From the NCBI GenBank assembly GCA_023230925.1, contig JALNWK010000003.1:1-64000 (forward strand): a stretch of 64,000 bases of DNA, given 5' to 3'. Below are positions 43,434 to 52,835 of the stretch, piece after piece. Below the pieces are notes generated by a model. It saw only the letters and a list, made by a program, of their open reading frames with translations, was not told the DNA's origin and did not search any database. This DNA comes from Limnochordia bacterium. GTDB taxonomy: Bacteria > Bacillota > Limnochordia > DUMW01. The position numbers and the translations under genes were made by a program. Numbering within the stretch: the first letter of the stretch is position 1; every line of letters starts with the position of its first letter.

Positions 43434-44174
43434 ATGGGCAAAACAGGGAGGCTAGTAAGCCTCGTATTGGTAGTGCTACTTCTCATGGTGGGAAGTAGTA
43501 TGGCTGCTTTTCCAAAACCGATGGGGTATGTGAATGATTTTATTAACGTCATTGATCCTGTTAGTTATAAAGAGATGGAAATCATAGCCAAGAACCTAAA
43601 GGAGAGTCAAGGTATAGAGATTGCTGTGGTGACGGTCGCTTCCACCGATGGCATGACCGCGAAGGAATACGCTGTGGAGCTTTTTAATCAGTGGGGTATT
43701 GGTGGTAGCTCCTATGATACCGGGTTATTAATGCTGTTGGTGATTGGCGAGGAGGATGGCCGGGTACAGCGTGAGATCCAAGTGGAAGTTGGTTATGGCT
43801 TGGAAGGTGATTTACCCGACGGCAAAGTCGGTGCCATATTGGACAACTATGTGCTTCCGCATTTTTCTGAAGGGCAATACGGCAAGGGCCTGCTTGAGGG
43901 CATGAAAGCCTACGCGGGAGAACTGACAGGGGAAAGCTATGTAGTGGATACTGAGGAAAATGATGCGATCAAAACATTGATTAGCTTTTTTGTGATTGTG
44001 ATCTTATTATTGATCTTCTCCCGTCGCACCCCCTTGATTATTGGACCTCGGGGTACCACTAGGGGAAGGCGCGGTGGGGGATACATGCCGCCTCCGAGGG
44101 GCCCAAGCGGTGGAGGGTTTGGCGGGTTCGGAGGAGGAAAAAGCGGTGGTGGAGGAGCCGGCCGCAAATTCTAG
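43434..44174 (+). CDS. TPM-domain membrane protein with a glycine-rich tail
   Basis: This 246-residue protein has a signal peptide (1-24), a TPM domain (about 30-170, starting with YVNDFINVIDP and including GYGLEGDLPDG), one transmembrane segment near 186-200 and a glycine-rich C-terminal tail (GGGFGGFGGGKSGGGG). TPM proteins are extracytoplasmic and thought to act in membrane protein or photosystem repair; in bacteria their role is unclear. The lemA gene starts 13 nt later. The pair LemA/TPM is a common neighbour set. AAGGGGTGG precedes ATG 43434. Confidence 0.88.
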   Translation: MGKTGRLVSLVLVVLLLMVGSSMAAFPKPMGYVNDFINVIDPVSYKEMEIIAKNLKESQGIEIAVVTVASTDGMTAKEYAVELFNQWGIGGSSYDTGLLMLLVIGEEDGRVQREIQVEVGYGLEGDLPDGKVGAILDNYVLPHFSEGQYGKGLLEGMKAYAGELTGESYVVDTEENDAIKTLISFFVIVILLLIFSRRTPLIIGPRGTTRGRRGGGYMPPPRGPSGGGFGGFGGGKSGGGGAGRKF

Positions 44175-44187
44175 GGGAGGAATCAAT

Positions 44188-44742
44188 TTGAAAAAGGGTC
44201 TTGTCATTGTTGGTATTGTTGTACTCATATTGGCTGTTGTGGTCATCGGTCAATACAATAGTCTAGTAAGTATGGAGACAAACGTGGATGCCCAGTGGGC
44301 CCAAGTGGAGAATCAATTCCAAAGACGGGCGGATCTGATTCCTAATCTGGTTAGCACGGTGAAGGGATTTGCCAGTCATGAGCAGGAGATTTTCCAGGAG
44401 ATTGCCGAGGCCCGTAGTCGATTGCTAAGTGCCCAGGATCCACAAAGCCAGATGGAAGCAAATAATAGCCTGGATGCATCTTTGGGTCGTCTTCTTGCTA
44501 TATCCGAGAATTACCCGACCTTGAAGGCAGATGCAAGCTTTATTCGCCTACAAGATGAACTTGCTGGTACGGAGAACAGGATCGCTTTTGAAAGAAAACG
44601 ATATAACGAATCTGTGGAAAAGTGGAACCGCTCCATTCGCCGTTTTCCGATGGTGATTGTCGCCAACATGTTCGGTAAAGCACAGTATCCGTACTTCGAA
44701 GCTTCTGAACAGGCTAAGAGTGTGCCGCAGGTGGAGTTTTAG
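44188..44742 (+). CDS. lemA: LemA family protein
   Basis: The 184-residue protein has one N-terminal transmembrane helix (residues 4-22) and a LemA domain with NVDAQWAQVENQFQRRADLI (about 33-52) and an antiparallel helical bundle. The TTG at 44188 is preceded by GGGGAGG at 7 nt. LemA proteins sit in the membrane with the bundle outside; their function is unknown. It follows the TPM gene closely, so the two proteins probably form one complex. Confidence 0.92.
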   Translation: MKKGLVIVGIVVLILAVVVIGQYNSLVSMETNVDAQWAQVENQFQRRADLIPNLVSTVKGFASHEQEIFQEIAEARSRLLSAQDPQSQMEANNSLDASLGRLLAISENYPTLKADASFIRLQDELAGTENRIAFERKRYNESVEKWNRSIRRFPMVIVANMFGKAQYPYFEASEQAKSVPQVEF

Positions 44743-44781
44743 TTAATAGGGCAATAGTTTGGCAGTATTTAGTCGAGTTCA

Positions 44782-44817
44782 AGCCTAGAGATGACCAGGT
44801 TAGGTCATCTCTAGGCT
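44782..44817. terminator. 15-bp hairpin after lemA
   Basis: Perfect arms AGCCTAGAGATGACC and GGTCATCTCTAGGCT flank a 6-nt loop, 39 nt after the lemA stop and 70 nt before the next gene. No T-run follows, so its role as a terminator is likely from position rather than proven. Confidence 0.6.
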
Positions 44818-44886
44818 CCCGCTAATAAGCCTTTGAGTCAGTGACTCTGTCTCCTACCTAAGAACATATCCACGGAGGGGTTAGCG

Positions 44887-45651
44887 ATGAGGTTAGGTAT
44901 TTGCTGTGACGCAGACCAGGCAAAATGGGCCCAGCGTATCGGATATGAATTTGTGGAGTTAAGTGCTACTCGCTACCTTTCGGGAACCCGAGAAGATTTC
45001 GAGTCTCTTTATGAACAGTTGGAAGCCGCAAGCATTAGAGTTGATGCCTTCAATTGCTTTCTTCCAGGGGATCTTAAGATTGCCGGTCCTAGCCGGGACT
45101 TACCGGTAATTGAGGCCTATTTGAATTTGGTCCTTCCTCGGGCTAAGGCCTTAGGTGCCGAGCTGATTGTCTTTGGCAGTGGCGGAGCTCGCTCGTACCC
45201 GGAAGGGTTTCCACAGGATGAGGCCATGGAACAGATTAAGGAGTTTTTAGCCATGGTGGGTCGGTACGCGAACTTCAATGACCTTTTGATTTGCCTTGAG
45301 CCCCTACAGAGTAAGGAATGTAATACAATTAACACCCTCAGGGAGGCCTCTGCGTTAATCCAAGATGTGGGAGAACCATCACTTAGGTTGACCCTGGACT
45401 TGTGGCATATGCATGAAGAAGGGGAATCATATGAGGTCATAGGTGAAGTTGCTAATGCTTTGCATCATGTTCATGCGGCTGATACGAATCGATTGTACCC
45501 AGGTAGTGGCTCCTACGATTTTCGGGCGATGTTCAGGAATCTTAGGGAAACCGGCTATGCACAAAGGATTTCATGCGAGTTTTCTGTCTCAGATTTTAAC
45601 CATGATGCTGCATGTGCCTACGCTTTCCTAACAAAGATGCTGCAAGAGTAA
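44887..45651 (+). CDS. Sugar phosphate isomerase/epimerase family TIM-barrel protein
   Basis: This 254-residue xylose-isomerase-like barrel has the family segments: FVELSATRYL (residue 20), LIVFGSGGARSYPEGF (about 95), LICLEPLQ (about 136), LTLDLWHMHEEGE (about 165), HHVHAADTNRLYPGSG (about 195) and SCEFS (about 230), whose Glu, Asp, His and Glu form a metal site. Such enzymes isomerise or epimerise free sugars; the substrate here is unknown. Good GGAGGGG lies just before ATG 44887. A PHP phosphoesterase follows and may act in the same pathway. Confidence 0.85.
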   Translation: MRLGICCDADQAKWAQRIGYEFVELSATRYLSGTREDFESLYEQLEAASIRVDAFNCFLPGDLKIAGPSRDLPVIEAYLNLVLPRAKALGAELIVFGSGGARSYPEGFPQDEAMEQIKEFLAMVGRYANFNDLLICLEPLQSKECNTINTLREASALIQDVGEPSLRLTLDLWHMHEEGESYEVIGEVANALHHVHAADTNRLYPGSGSYDFRAMFRNLRETGYAQRISCEFSVSDFNHDAACAYAFLTKMLQE

Positions 45652-45725
45652 AGGACATTGGGAGTAACTTAAGGAGGTGCGGCGCAACGGAGGGTCTGCT
45701 AGCTCCTTCGCTGCGTTACGATTTA

Positions 45726-46466
45726 ATGAAATTGCCTAATCATCATAATCACACAGGTAACCATAATTTTTCCTATTGTGCGGAACCAGATCTGTACTTA
45801 GAGTGGTACGAAGAACACCAGGAACTGTGGTCCCAGGTTGCCATCACAGACCATGCTTTTGCAATTGCTTTCCCCAAGGATATTGCTTGGGGATTCCGGT
45901 GGCATACCGATCCTTCGTATTTTGAGGAGTACCGGGAGTACCGGTTGGATAAAATGAAGCAGTACTTAGATATGTTATCTAGACTAGACCGACGCAAGTT
46001 TATCCCTGGTATAGAGCTTGAGGTGACCAGTCGAGGAGAGCTTACGGTGGATGAGGAGTATATCCCTCACTTCGAGATTATTCTGGGCGCTGTGCACTAT
46101 CTGCCCGGCGAGGACGAAGAGGAGATCATCGCATCATTTACAGAGCAGGTTACAGCCCTGATGGAGCATCCCATAGATATCTTGGCCCATCCTTTCCGCA
46201 TTTTGGAGCGTAAAATCAGTGACATTCCCCCTTGGCTTATCGATTTTGTGGTGACGAGGGCCACCGAGGCTAACGTGGCCTTGGAGCTGAATTCCCATAA
46301 GATCAGTCCCTATGATGAGACTCTCGTCGCGCGGACCTTAAAACAGGGGGGGAAGGTCGCCATCGGCACCGATACTCATGCGCGATATGAGTTTCTTGAT
46401 GCATCCTACCATTTGGATTTGTGCCGAAAGCTAGGTATTGGTCCGCAGGACATATTCATCAAGTAA
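45726..46466 (+). CDS. PHP-domain metal-dependent phosphoesterase
   Basis: The 246-residue protein has the four PHP motifs: HHNHTGNH at residues 5-12, AITDHAF near 40, a PGIELEV segment near 98, DILAHPFR near 155 and GTDTHARYE near 215. This is a histidinol-phosphatase or polymerase-associated type hydrolase. It starts with ATG 45726, but the only strong Shine-Dalgarno (AAGGAGGTG at 45671-45679) is about 46 nt upstream. The sequence between can fold back (CGCA at 45684 with TGCG), which may bring the two together. It has much the same order as the broken PHP gene at 350-919. Confidence 0.87.
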   Translation: MKLPNHHNHTGNHNFSYCAEPDLYLEWYEEHQELWSQVAITDHAFAIAFPKDIAWGFRWHTDPSYFEEYREYRLDKMKQYLDMLSRLDRRKFIPGIELEVTSRGELTVDEEYIPHFEIILGAVHYLPGEDEEEIIASFTEQVTALMEHPIDILAHPFRILERKISDIPPWLIDFVVTRATEANVALELNSHKISPYDETLVARTLKQGGKVAIGTDTHARYEFLDASYHLDLCRKLGIGPQDIFIK

Positions 46467-46693
46467 CCAAGGATTCGTCTACAAGTCCAGACTACACATT
46501 GTCTTAATCAGCGGTGGAAATTGATCGGGAATCAATGAGATGGGGCTGATTTCCCGATAGGACTGGCGAATAGGGAGATGGCTCTTTTGTCCGCCCGGCT
46601 TTTGGACTTCCAAATTTGGTCTTTCGTTGACATTGCCCGAGACGGTGAAAAGTCGGATTCTACCGGATGTGACATATGGAAGGGCTTATCTCC

Positions 46694-47761
46694 CTACCGC
46701 AGATGTCGATCCATGAACTTGAGGAACTGTTGCCAATCAAAACGACTAAGAAAATGGGTACCAGCCCTTAGGTGATAACCGATCTCCCCTTCATGGAGGG
46801 AAACACCCGGTTCGGGGAAGCGGCCTTCGTGGACGAGTCCCCGTAGTCCCAGAAGTTGATATGCTTTACTCGCGGCCATCGCAGAGAGAAACTCACTTTT
46901 GGGGTCTGCCCACAGGTCTTCCACGGCACTGGCTACATAAACCGGCCGGGGTGCCATGGCAGCAACCAGTTGATGTTGATCGAAGGGCAACTGGGCTTCC
47001 CGTCCTTGGTACTGATGATAGTTCGCACAGAACCAGTGGGGAAAGCTGGTCACGATATTTGCTATTTGTTCCCCTGTTTTGCCCCTGCTAATGGCAGCCC
47101 CGCTGCAGCCGGAATTATTAGCTACTGCTGCACAGAAGCGCTCATCTTGCACTGCAGCCCAAAGGGCGGTCTTTCCCAAACGGGAGTGACCGACGCTGAA
47201 GATTCGCCGTTTGTCCACTTGATCTAATGTTAAAACATGATCTAGAACGCGGCTGGCCGCCCACGCCCACATGGAGATCTTGCCCCATTCATGCTTGGCA
47301 CCATCGCGGGGATACATTGCCGCCAGACCAGAGCCAAAACCATCGGCCCGATCCTTTGTAACATCCTGATAGCAGAAAGTAGCCAGTGCGTAGCCACTGT
47401 CGACGATTTCCTCGATGGGAGCATATTTGCCTATGGGATACTCGGTAAAGGAAATATAAATGGCCAATGGTAGTTGTTCTTCAATGTAGGGCAGGACCAG
47501 ATGCACTGGAAAGGAAAACATTCCCTTGGGTGTCTGAAACTGAAGGGCGATCTCTTTATGTATTGCTTTCCCTGCCCAAGCTCGCTCTTCAATCTGCTTG
47601 GTCTCAGCGTGTACAGTTGCCGGCGGCTGTGGCATACGGCCATACACTTCCTCCTGAAAGAGTGCAAATAACTCATCTCGCCGTTTTGGCCAGTCTTGGG
47701 CTGTAGTATCTGGTGCTAATACCCTAGGCAGCTTTCGCCGCTCAAGTTCCTTAAAAGGCAT
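46694..47761 (-). CDS. CE15-like glucuronoyl esterase or related alpha/beta hydrolase
   Basis: This 355-residue alpha/beta-hydrolase has the nucleophile elbow VGHSRLGKTALW (serine near residue 194), the NNSGCSGAAISR block near 217 and the late RAGTHFLSRFDW (histidine near 339). This pattern matches bacterial CE15 enzymes, which cleave esters between glucuronic acid in xylan and lignin alcohols. No signal peptide is seen, so it is likely cytoplasmic and may act on short imported esters. GAGGAGGGA precedes ATG 47761. Its neighbour on the same strand is the MATE exporter. Confidence 0.82.
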   Translation of the reverse strand: MPFKELERRKLPRVLAPDTTAQDWPKRRDELFALFQEEVYGRMPQPPATVHAETKQIEERAWAGKAIHKEIALQFQTPKGMFSFPVHLVLPYIEEQLPLAIYISFTEYPIGKYAPIEEIVDSGYALATFCYQDVTKDRADGFGSGLAAMYPRDGAKHEWGKISMWAWAASRVLDHVLTLDQVDKRRIFSVGHSRLGKTALWAAVQDERFCAAVANNSGCSGAAISRGKTGEQIANIVTSFPHWFCANYHQYQGREAQLPFDQHQLVAAMAPRPVYVASAVEDLWADPKSEFLSAMAASKAYQLLGLRGLVHEGRFPEPGVSLHEGEIGYHLRAGTHFLSRFDWQQFLKFMDRHLR

Positions 47762-47903
47762 CTCTCATTCCCTCCTCGGTTCTGTGGTTCTCAACGAATC
47801 TTCCTACGGGACTGTATTTGATCCTTTGCTGGTTAAGAGTTTAGGATGGGAAATAATCCATGTGTTCGTTACTGAAGGTCCTCCTTACTGATAGAAGTTC
47901 CTT

Positions 47904-47930
47904 AGGCCCTGGGGCGGTTACCCAGGGCCT
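47904..47930 (-). terminator. Hairpin after the MATE gene
   Basis: Arms AGGCCCTGGG and CCCAGGGCCT flank a 7-nt loop, 6 nt after the MATE stop codon. The stem is GC-rich, and the position fits a terminator for the minus strand. Confidence 0.65.
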
Positions 47931-47935
47931 TTGAC

Positions 47936-49306
47936 TCAGTTCCTTTCACTAGATAGGTTCCATTTACGGGCAGAGACAGCAATCCAGAGGATAGCAAGGA
48001 TTGCTGCTAAGGTATCGGCGATGGGTACCGCATACCAACATGCTTCCAGGGAATGATGGGAGAGTAAGTAAGCCATCAAGGGTAAAACGAAGATCACCTG
48101 GCGGAGGAGAGACAGGACTAGGCTAGGTAGCCCTCGGCCCACCGCCTGAAAGGTGGCGGAAATGATCATGAACAATCCAACAAAGTGCATGGCTAAGGTC
48201 ATCCGGCGTAGGGCGGGGATCCCGATACCAGTCAGGGCCTCATCGGAATTAAATAGCTGTAGCAGTTGCCTGGGAAACAGCTGAAAGGCTAGAAGACCGG
48301 CCGTTGCCATGACTAAGGCAGCTACTGTTGCTTTCCAGATGGCCTCTTTTACTCGTTTCTGGTCTTGTTTTCCATAGTTGTATCCAACAATAGGTGTGAG
48401 CCCTTGGTTTAGTCCGGCGATGGGCATCATAATGAAACTCTGTAGTCGGAAATACACCCCCACTGCAGCAATGGCCAAAGGTTCGATGCTTCCCACCAAC
48501 TTGTTCATACCAGCTACGGCGATACTTCCGAGCAATTGGAAAGCAATAGTGGGAAGGCCCACCTGGTACAACTCCCACAGGATTCGGGGTGAAAAATGGT
48601 AACCACGGAAATCAGGAATGATGTCATTTTCCCTTTGGAAAAGCAAGTAAACAAGGAATAACCCTGAGATGATTTTGGCTAAGATAGTGGCGTAGGCCGC
48701 ACCCTTAACCCCTAAGGTAGGGAAGGGGCCCAAACCAAAAATGAGAAAAGGATCAAATAGGATATTAAGTCCTGCCCCGAGGAGAAGAACTAACATGGGG
48801 TAAAAGGTATTCCCCTGTCCCCGCAGAATGTTGTTTGAGCAGACGGGGAAATACAGCCCGATAGAACCAACGAAGATGATCCGTAAATAATCTGCGGCCT
48901 GACTGGCGATTCCGGGATCATCCACAAAGAAATGGGCCATGGGTTTGGCGAGGAAAAACCCCAAAAGGGCGGTCAGTGCTCCATAGACAAAACAGAGAAT
49001 TAAGGTATGCTCTGCAGCTAGTTTGGCGTCCTGTTTATTGCCTTGTCCCAGATACCGGGAGATCAACGATGTGGCACCAATACCAGTCCCCACTGCGATG
49101 GCAATAATGATCATCTGCATCGGAAAGGCGGCAGAAACGGCGGTTAACCCCTCACTACTATAGCGACCCACAAAGATCGAATCAACAATATTGTACAGGG
49201 CCTGGGTGGCCATACCCACAACTCCGGGCACGGAAAGACTCCATAGTAGCTTTCCGATGGATTCTTTCCCGAGCCGATGGGCTCCTTTGGTCTGATTGTT
49301 TCCCAT
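47936..49306 (-). CDS. MATE family multidrug/toxin exporter
   Basis: This 456-residue protein has twelve transmembrane segments and typical MATE features in both halves (SVPGVVGMATQALYNIVDSIF near residue 25, and QGLTPIVGYNYG near 290). MATE proteins exchange cationic drugs or metabolites for Na+ or H+. The start is set at ATG 49306, because AAGGAAG lies 7-8 nt before it; a GTG at 49351 would overlap the end of the DUF763 gene. It lies downstream of DUF763 on the same strand, so the two may be cotranscribed. Confidence 0.92.
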   Translation of the reverse strand: MGNNQTKGAHRLGKESIGKLLWSLSVPGVVGMATQALYNIVDSIFVGRYSSEGLTAVSAAFPMQMIIIAIAVGTGIGATSLISRYLGQGNKQDAKLAAEHTLILCFVYGALTALLGFFLAKPMAHFFVDDPGIASQAADYLRIIFVGSIGLYFPVCSNNILRGQGNTFYPMLVLLLGAGLNILFDPFLIFGLGPFPTLGVKGAAYATILAKIISGLFLVYLLFQRENDIIPDFRGYHFSPRILWELYQVGLPTIAFQLLGSIAVAGMNKLVGSIEPLAIAAVGVYFRLQSFIMMPIAGLNQGLTPIVGYNYGKQDQKRVKEAIWKATVAALVMATAGLLAFQLFPRQLLQLFNSDEALTGIGIPALRRMTLAMHFVGLFMIISATFQAVGRGLPSLVLSLLRQVIFVLPLMAYLLSHHSLEACWYAVPIADTLAAILAILWIAVSARKWNLSSERN

Positions 49307-49323
49307 ATTAACGACTTCCTTTT

Positions 49324-50502
49324 CTACTGTATCTGTTGGTCTCCTTGCCACTGGGCCAATTGACGCAAGGCCTTCAGTTTGTCCGAACGGTCGATCTTGC
49401 TTGCAGCCACCGCTTCTTGGAGCATATTAATCGAGTAATCGTAGTCATCCCGGTTAACAGGGAAAGGATAGCCATCTTTACCTCCGTGGGCAAAGGCGTA
49501 GCGTACGGGGTCCTTGAAACTTGCCGATGCCCCATAGGCGACCTCCGCCACCATGGCTAGGGCCCGTATTGTACTCGGCCCAACGCCGGGAAGGGCTAGG
49601 AGCTGCTCAAAGTCTTTCGGTGCCTGTTCATAGGCCTGGTCCAGTACCTTGAGCAAATGCTTGGTGTGGGGGATGGCGTGATTAGCTCCGAGGACAAAAC
49701 CCGTTGTGTTCAGGGTAGCTAGGTTCTTCAATTTGGTCTCCTCTGGGTTGGGTTCAAAGAGTGATAGCTGGGTGCCGATTGCAGGCTGCTTCTTCCTGCT
49801 CTTTTGCATCAAGGACAACTCAGCTAATACTGTCTGGGGTTTCTCCCTGGTCAGAGTGGTTATTGCTGTTCTTGCCCTTTGGCTTTCCCGTGCGACCATG
49901 TTCAGGATGTGGTCAGAACGGTCATCGCAACAGATCGCCTTGTGGGGTTCGGAGACGAAGTCTGTCATGTCGGTACTAAGCCAATGGTATCTTCGCGCTA
50001 GCCTGTTTCTTGGGTTCATGCCCTGTTGCACCACGGCCCAGTCTCCATCTCGGGTGAAGACGAAAAGATGATGATAGATCTGATACCCGTCCTGCAATGC
50101 AGCACTGTCCACTTTGGCAGCTAGTCTACTTGCATACTGCAAAGCGGATGCATCTACGGTTAGACTGTGCTCATCTGCCAGGGAGATAATCTCCTTTGGA
50201 GTAGCCCGGGATGCTCTTCCCTTACCACCCGCGAGGTACAGATCCAGGCAGTCATTCTTCAGGCCCTCCTTTAGAGCGCCACAGACTGTGGTGGTAAGGC
50301 CCGATGAGTGCCAATCAAAGCCGAGGACACAACCAAAGGCCTGAAACCAGAAAGGATCAGCTAACCGCCTGAGGACTTCTTGGGAACCGAACTCTTGAAC
50401 AACAACTTCAATAATGAGCGGTGCCAGTTTCTTCATCCGTTCAAAAAGCCACGGAGGGCACTTGCCACCATGGAGCGGAAGATCAGTATAGCCTGTACGC
50501 AC
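49324..50502 (-). CDS. DUF763 domain protein
   Basis: The 392-residue protein matches DUF763 from its first residues (GYTDLPLHGGKCPPWLF) and over the whole length. It has a RLADPFWFQAFGCVLGFDWHSSG segment near residue 45, which is characteristic. Near residue 315 the LLALPGVGPSTIRAL segment is a helix-hairpin-helix DNA-binding motif. The family is found in archaea and thermophilic or anaerobic bacteria; its function is unknown, though DNA binding is likely. GTG 50502 is taken as the start, but there is no clear ribosome binding site. Confidence 0.87.
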   Translation of the reverse strand: MRTGYTDLPLHGGKCPPWLFERMKKLAPLIIEVVVQEFGSQEVLRRLADPFWFQAFGCVLGFDWHSSGLTTTVCGALKEGLKNDCLDLYLAGGKGRASRATPKEIISLADEHSLTVDASALQYASRLAAKVDSAALQDGYQIYHHLFVFTRDGDWAVVQQGMNPRNRLARRYHWLSTDMTDFVSEPHKAICCDDRSDHILNMVARESQRARTAITTLTREKPQTVLAELSLMQKSRKKQPAIGTQLSLFEPNPEETKLKNLATLNTTGFVLGANHAIPHTKHLLKVLDQAYEQAPKDFEQLLALPGVGPSTIRALAMVAEVAYGASASFKDPVRYAFAHGGKDGYPFPVNRDDYDYSINMLQEAVAASKIDRSDKLKALRQLAQWQGDQQIQ

Positions 50503-50560
50503 AAGTATTTACAGACATGGTCGGGTCGATGACCACTCTGTTTCCCTCCTCTGAATCAAT

Positions 50561-51739
50561 TTACGACAAGTCACATTTAGACCTGCGTGCAGCAATGTCA
50601 TTCGATTGGGTCATAATGAAGGCGGCAATCACCGCAATCACAATGAGTAGCGGCAGGGCAGAGACGAAAATAGCGCCCCGGAGGGTCTTCATATCGGCAA
50701 TGGCCCCCACAAGTGGGGTGAACCCGATCACACCTACATTACCGAGGGCGGTGGCCATGTTAGTTGCCCGATCACCAAAGGAGGCAAATTGCTTGCTAAT
50801 CAAAGACATAATACCCGGATAGATACCCGCAAGGGCCAAGGCTGTCCCGGCGAACGCGATTAGTACCCAAAGCAGTGAGCTAGCCTGGGAAGCGATCATG
50901 GTACAGACAAAGGCCACTCCACAGGCAAAGGAAACAAAGGATTGTTCGGAGAAAAAGGGCAATAGCCAACCGGCTAGTAAGCGGCCGAGAAACATAAATA
51001 CCCAGAAGATGGTCACGATCTGATAGCCGATACCATGTTCAAAAACATCCAGGATGTACTTACTACTCCAAGTACTCAAAGCACCTTCAGTGGCCACATA
51101 GGACGTGAGGGCAAGGCACCAGAAATAGAAAGCAGCTGGTAAAGGACGAAAAGGTTTGCCATTAGGGGTGTCCTCTTTCGGTGCGGGCGCTTCGGAGCCA
51201 AGCAATAGCAAAACCCCGGTGGCGGTGCACAGGGCGAGCAACCGATAGGCAAGTCGCCAGCCATGGCCATGGGCCAGCAGGCTGCCAATCATTAGCGGAC
51301 CCAAGACGACCCCCAGTCCGAAGGCACTGTATAACCAGGATAGATATCGTGATTGATGGGGCGCGGTTCGGCGAGTTGTCTGAGCTGTCAATCCAGCGAA
51401 CAACAAGCCGTTGGTGGCTCCCACAAGTCCGTACAGAACATAGGCCACAGGAAGACTGTTGTTTAGGCTAAATACTAGCAGTACGAGACTCCGCAGGAGG
51501 GTTATACCGGTCAGTCCCTTCTTCGCCCCGTAGCGGCGGACTACCCATTCAGCCAAGAACACTCCCGGGAAGGTACCAAGGCTATAGGCAGAGGCTAAGA
51601 AACCAATGCCCACTTTATCTGAATCAAAGGTATCGATGAGGGTATCTACACAAGGACCATGGGCCACAAGCACCATTCCTGCCGTGAGCATGGCTAGAAA
51701 GTACAGGTATAGTTCTCGTTTCTGGTTTACCAAGATCAT
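50561..51739 (-). CDS. MFS transporter
   Basis: This protein of about 392 residues has twelve predicted transmembrane helices. The cytoplasmic loop between helices 2 and 3 carries VVRRYGAKKGL, as in major facilitator transporters, and a second such loop lies near the middle. The substrate is unknown. It looks like the fucose-permease or bypass-of-forespore (BofC-unlike) sugar branch only in general layout. Start is uncertain: AAGGGTGATG lies just before ATG 51739 and overlaps TTG 51733; the earlier TTG at 51757 has no site. Confidence 0.85.
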   Translation of the reverse strand: MILVNQKRELYLYFLAMLTAGMVLVAHGPCVDTLIDTFDSDKVGIGFLASAYSLGTFPGVFLAEWVVRRYGAKKGLTGITLLRSLVLLVFSLNNSLPVAYVLYGLVGATNGLLFAGLTAQTTRRTAPHQSRYLSWLYSAFGLGVVLGPLMIGSLLAHGHGWRLAYRLLALCTATGVLLLLGSEAPAPKEDTPNGKPFRPLPAAFYFWCLALTSYVATEGALSTWSSKYILDVFEHGIGYQIVTIFWVFMFLGRLLAGWLLPFFSEQSFVSFACGVAFVCTMIASQASSLLWVLIAFAGTALALAGIYPGIMSLISKQFASFGDRATNMATALGNVGVIGFTPLVGAIADMKTLRGAIFVSALPLLIVIAVIAAFIMTQSNDIAARRSKCDLS

Positions 51740-51794
51740 CACCCTTAGAAAGCCCAAAAGGGCAAAGCGTTAACGAAATGGTGCCCCAGGGCAA

Positions 51795-52835
51795 TTAGAC
51801 GTTAAAACGGAAATGAATGATGTCACCATCTTGCACGGTATATTCCTTACCCTCAAGACGTAGTAGTCCCGCCTTGCGCAGCTCGGTGAGGTTGCCTTTA
51901 CTTATGAAGGTATCAAAACCCACCACCTCGGCCCGGATAAAGCCCCGGGCAATGTCCGAATGGATCTTCCCAGCAGCCTCCAGGGCGGTTTCCCCTTTGG
52001 TGATCGTCCAGGCCTTAACCTCATCCTCACCCACGGTAAAAAAGGAGATTAGTCCCATATTGCCATAGATCGTCCGGGCAAGACGATGAATACCCGGTTC
52101 ACTAATCCCTGCATCTTCCATGAAAGCTTGCTGCTCTTCCGGATCTAATTCGGCAATCTCCTTCTCAAGCTGTCCCAGGATGCTGATCAGGGGAATGCTT
52201 AAGCTTTTGCACCAGTCAACTACTTCATCTTCGGCTGCATCGTTTTCTTCGTCAGTATTGACGACCACGATCAGTGGTTTCATCGTTAGAAGGGCATAGT
52301 TTCTTAAAACCGTCTGCTCTTCTTCATTAAAGGTGAGATTAAACAGGGGTTGTTCCGACTCCAAAGCCTGTTTGCACTTACTTAATAGGGGCAATTCCTT
52401 CTCCCAAATGGCCCGCTTACGGGGGTTCTTTTCAGCTTGGCCCCTAGTAATGCGGGTTTCTATTAACTGCCAATCGGCGAGGATAATTTCAGAGAACACC
52501 TGTTTGGCATCCCGGAGGCCTGAAACACTACCTTCAACATGGGGTACATGGGGGGCGCTAAACTGACGCACGATATGGACGAGGACATCCATATCCTGTA
52601 GTTGGGTAAAGATCTTCTCCTGATTCTGACTAGTGAGCCCAGGGAAGTCGACTAACGTAATCTGGGCGTAACTAGTTTTTGCCGGCTTGAAGATCTGGCT
52701 TAGTTTCTCCACTCGGGGATCAAAGACCCTTGCCACGGCGATATCTGAAGCACCTTTCTTGCTTTGACTGGTTGCCAAGGAATCAAACACAGTCGTCTTG
52801 CCCACTTGGGGCAGTCCAATAAGACCAACCTGCAT
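51795..52835 (-). CDS. ychF: Ribosome-binding ATPase YchF
   Basis: This 346-residue Obg-family ATPase has P-loop GLPQVGKTT (about residues 7-15), switch II region VDFPGL near 60 and an NTDE motif near 200, the ATP-specific form of the N-K-x-D box that distinguishes YchF. The C-terminal TGS domain ends with YTVQDGDIIHFRFNV. YchF binds the 70S ribosome and takes part in stress responses. The start is put at ATG 52835, with AGAGGT 10 nt upstream; an earlier frame start at 52886 has no site. At 346 residues it is slightly shorter than the usual 363-366. Confidence 0.93.
   Translation of the reverse strand: MQVGLIGLPQVGKTTVFDSLATSQSKKGASDIAVARVFDPRVEKLSQIFKPAKTSYAQITLVDFPGLTSQNQEKIFTQLQDMDVLVHIVRQFSAPHVPHVEGSVSGLRDAKQVFSEIILADWQLIETRITRGQAEKNPRKRAIWEKELPLLSKCKQALESEQPLFNLTFNEEEQTVLRNYALLTMKPLIVVVNTDEENDAAEDEVVDWCKSLSIPLISILGQLEKEIAELDPEEQQAFMEDAGISEPGIHRLARTIYGNMGLISFFTVGEDEVKAWTITKGETALEAAGKIHSDIARGFIRAEVVGFDTFISKGNLTELRKAGLLRLEGKEYTVQDGDIIHFRFNV

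Noticed and set aside
43937..44167. Proline-rich minus-strand frame
   Set aside because: It is the antisense of the glycine-rich tail of the TPM protein.
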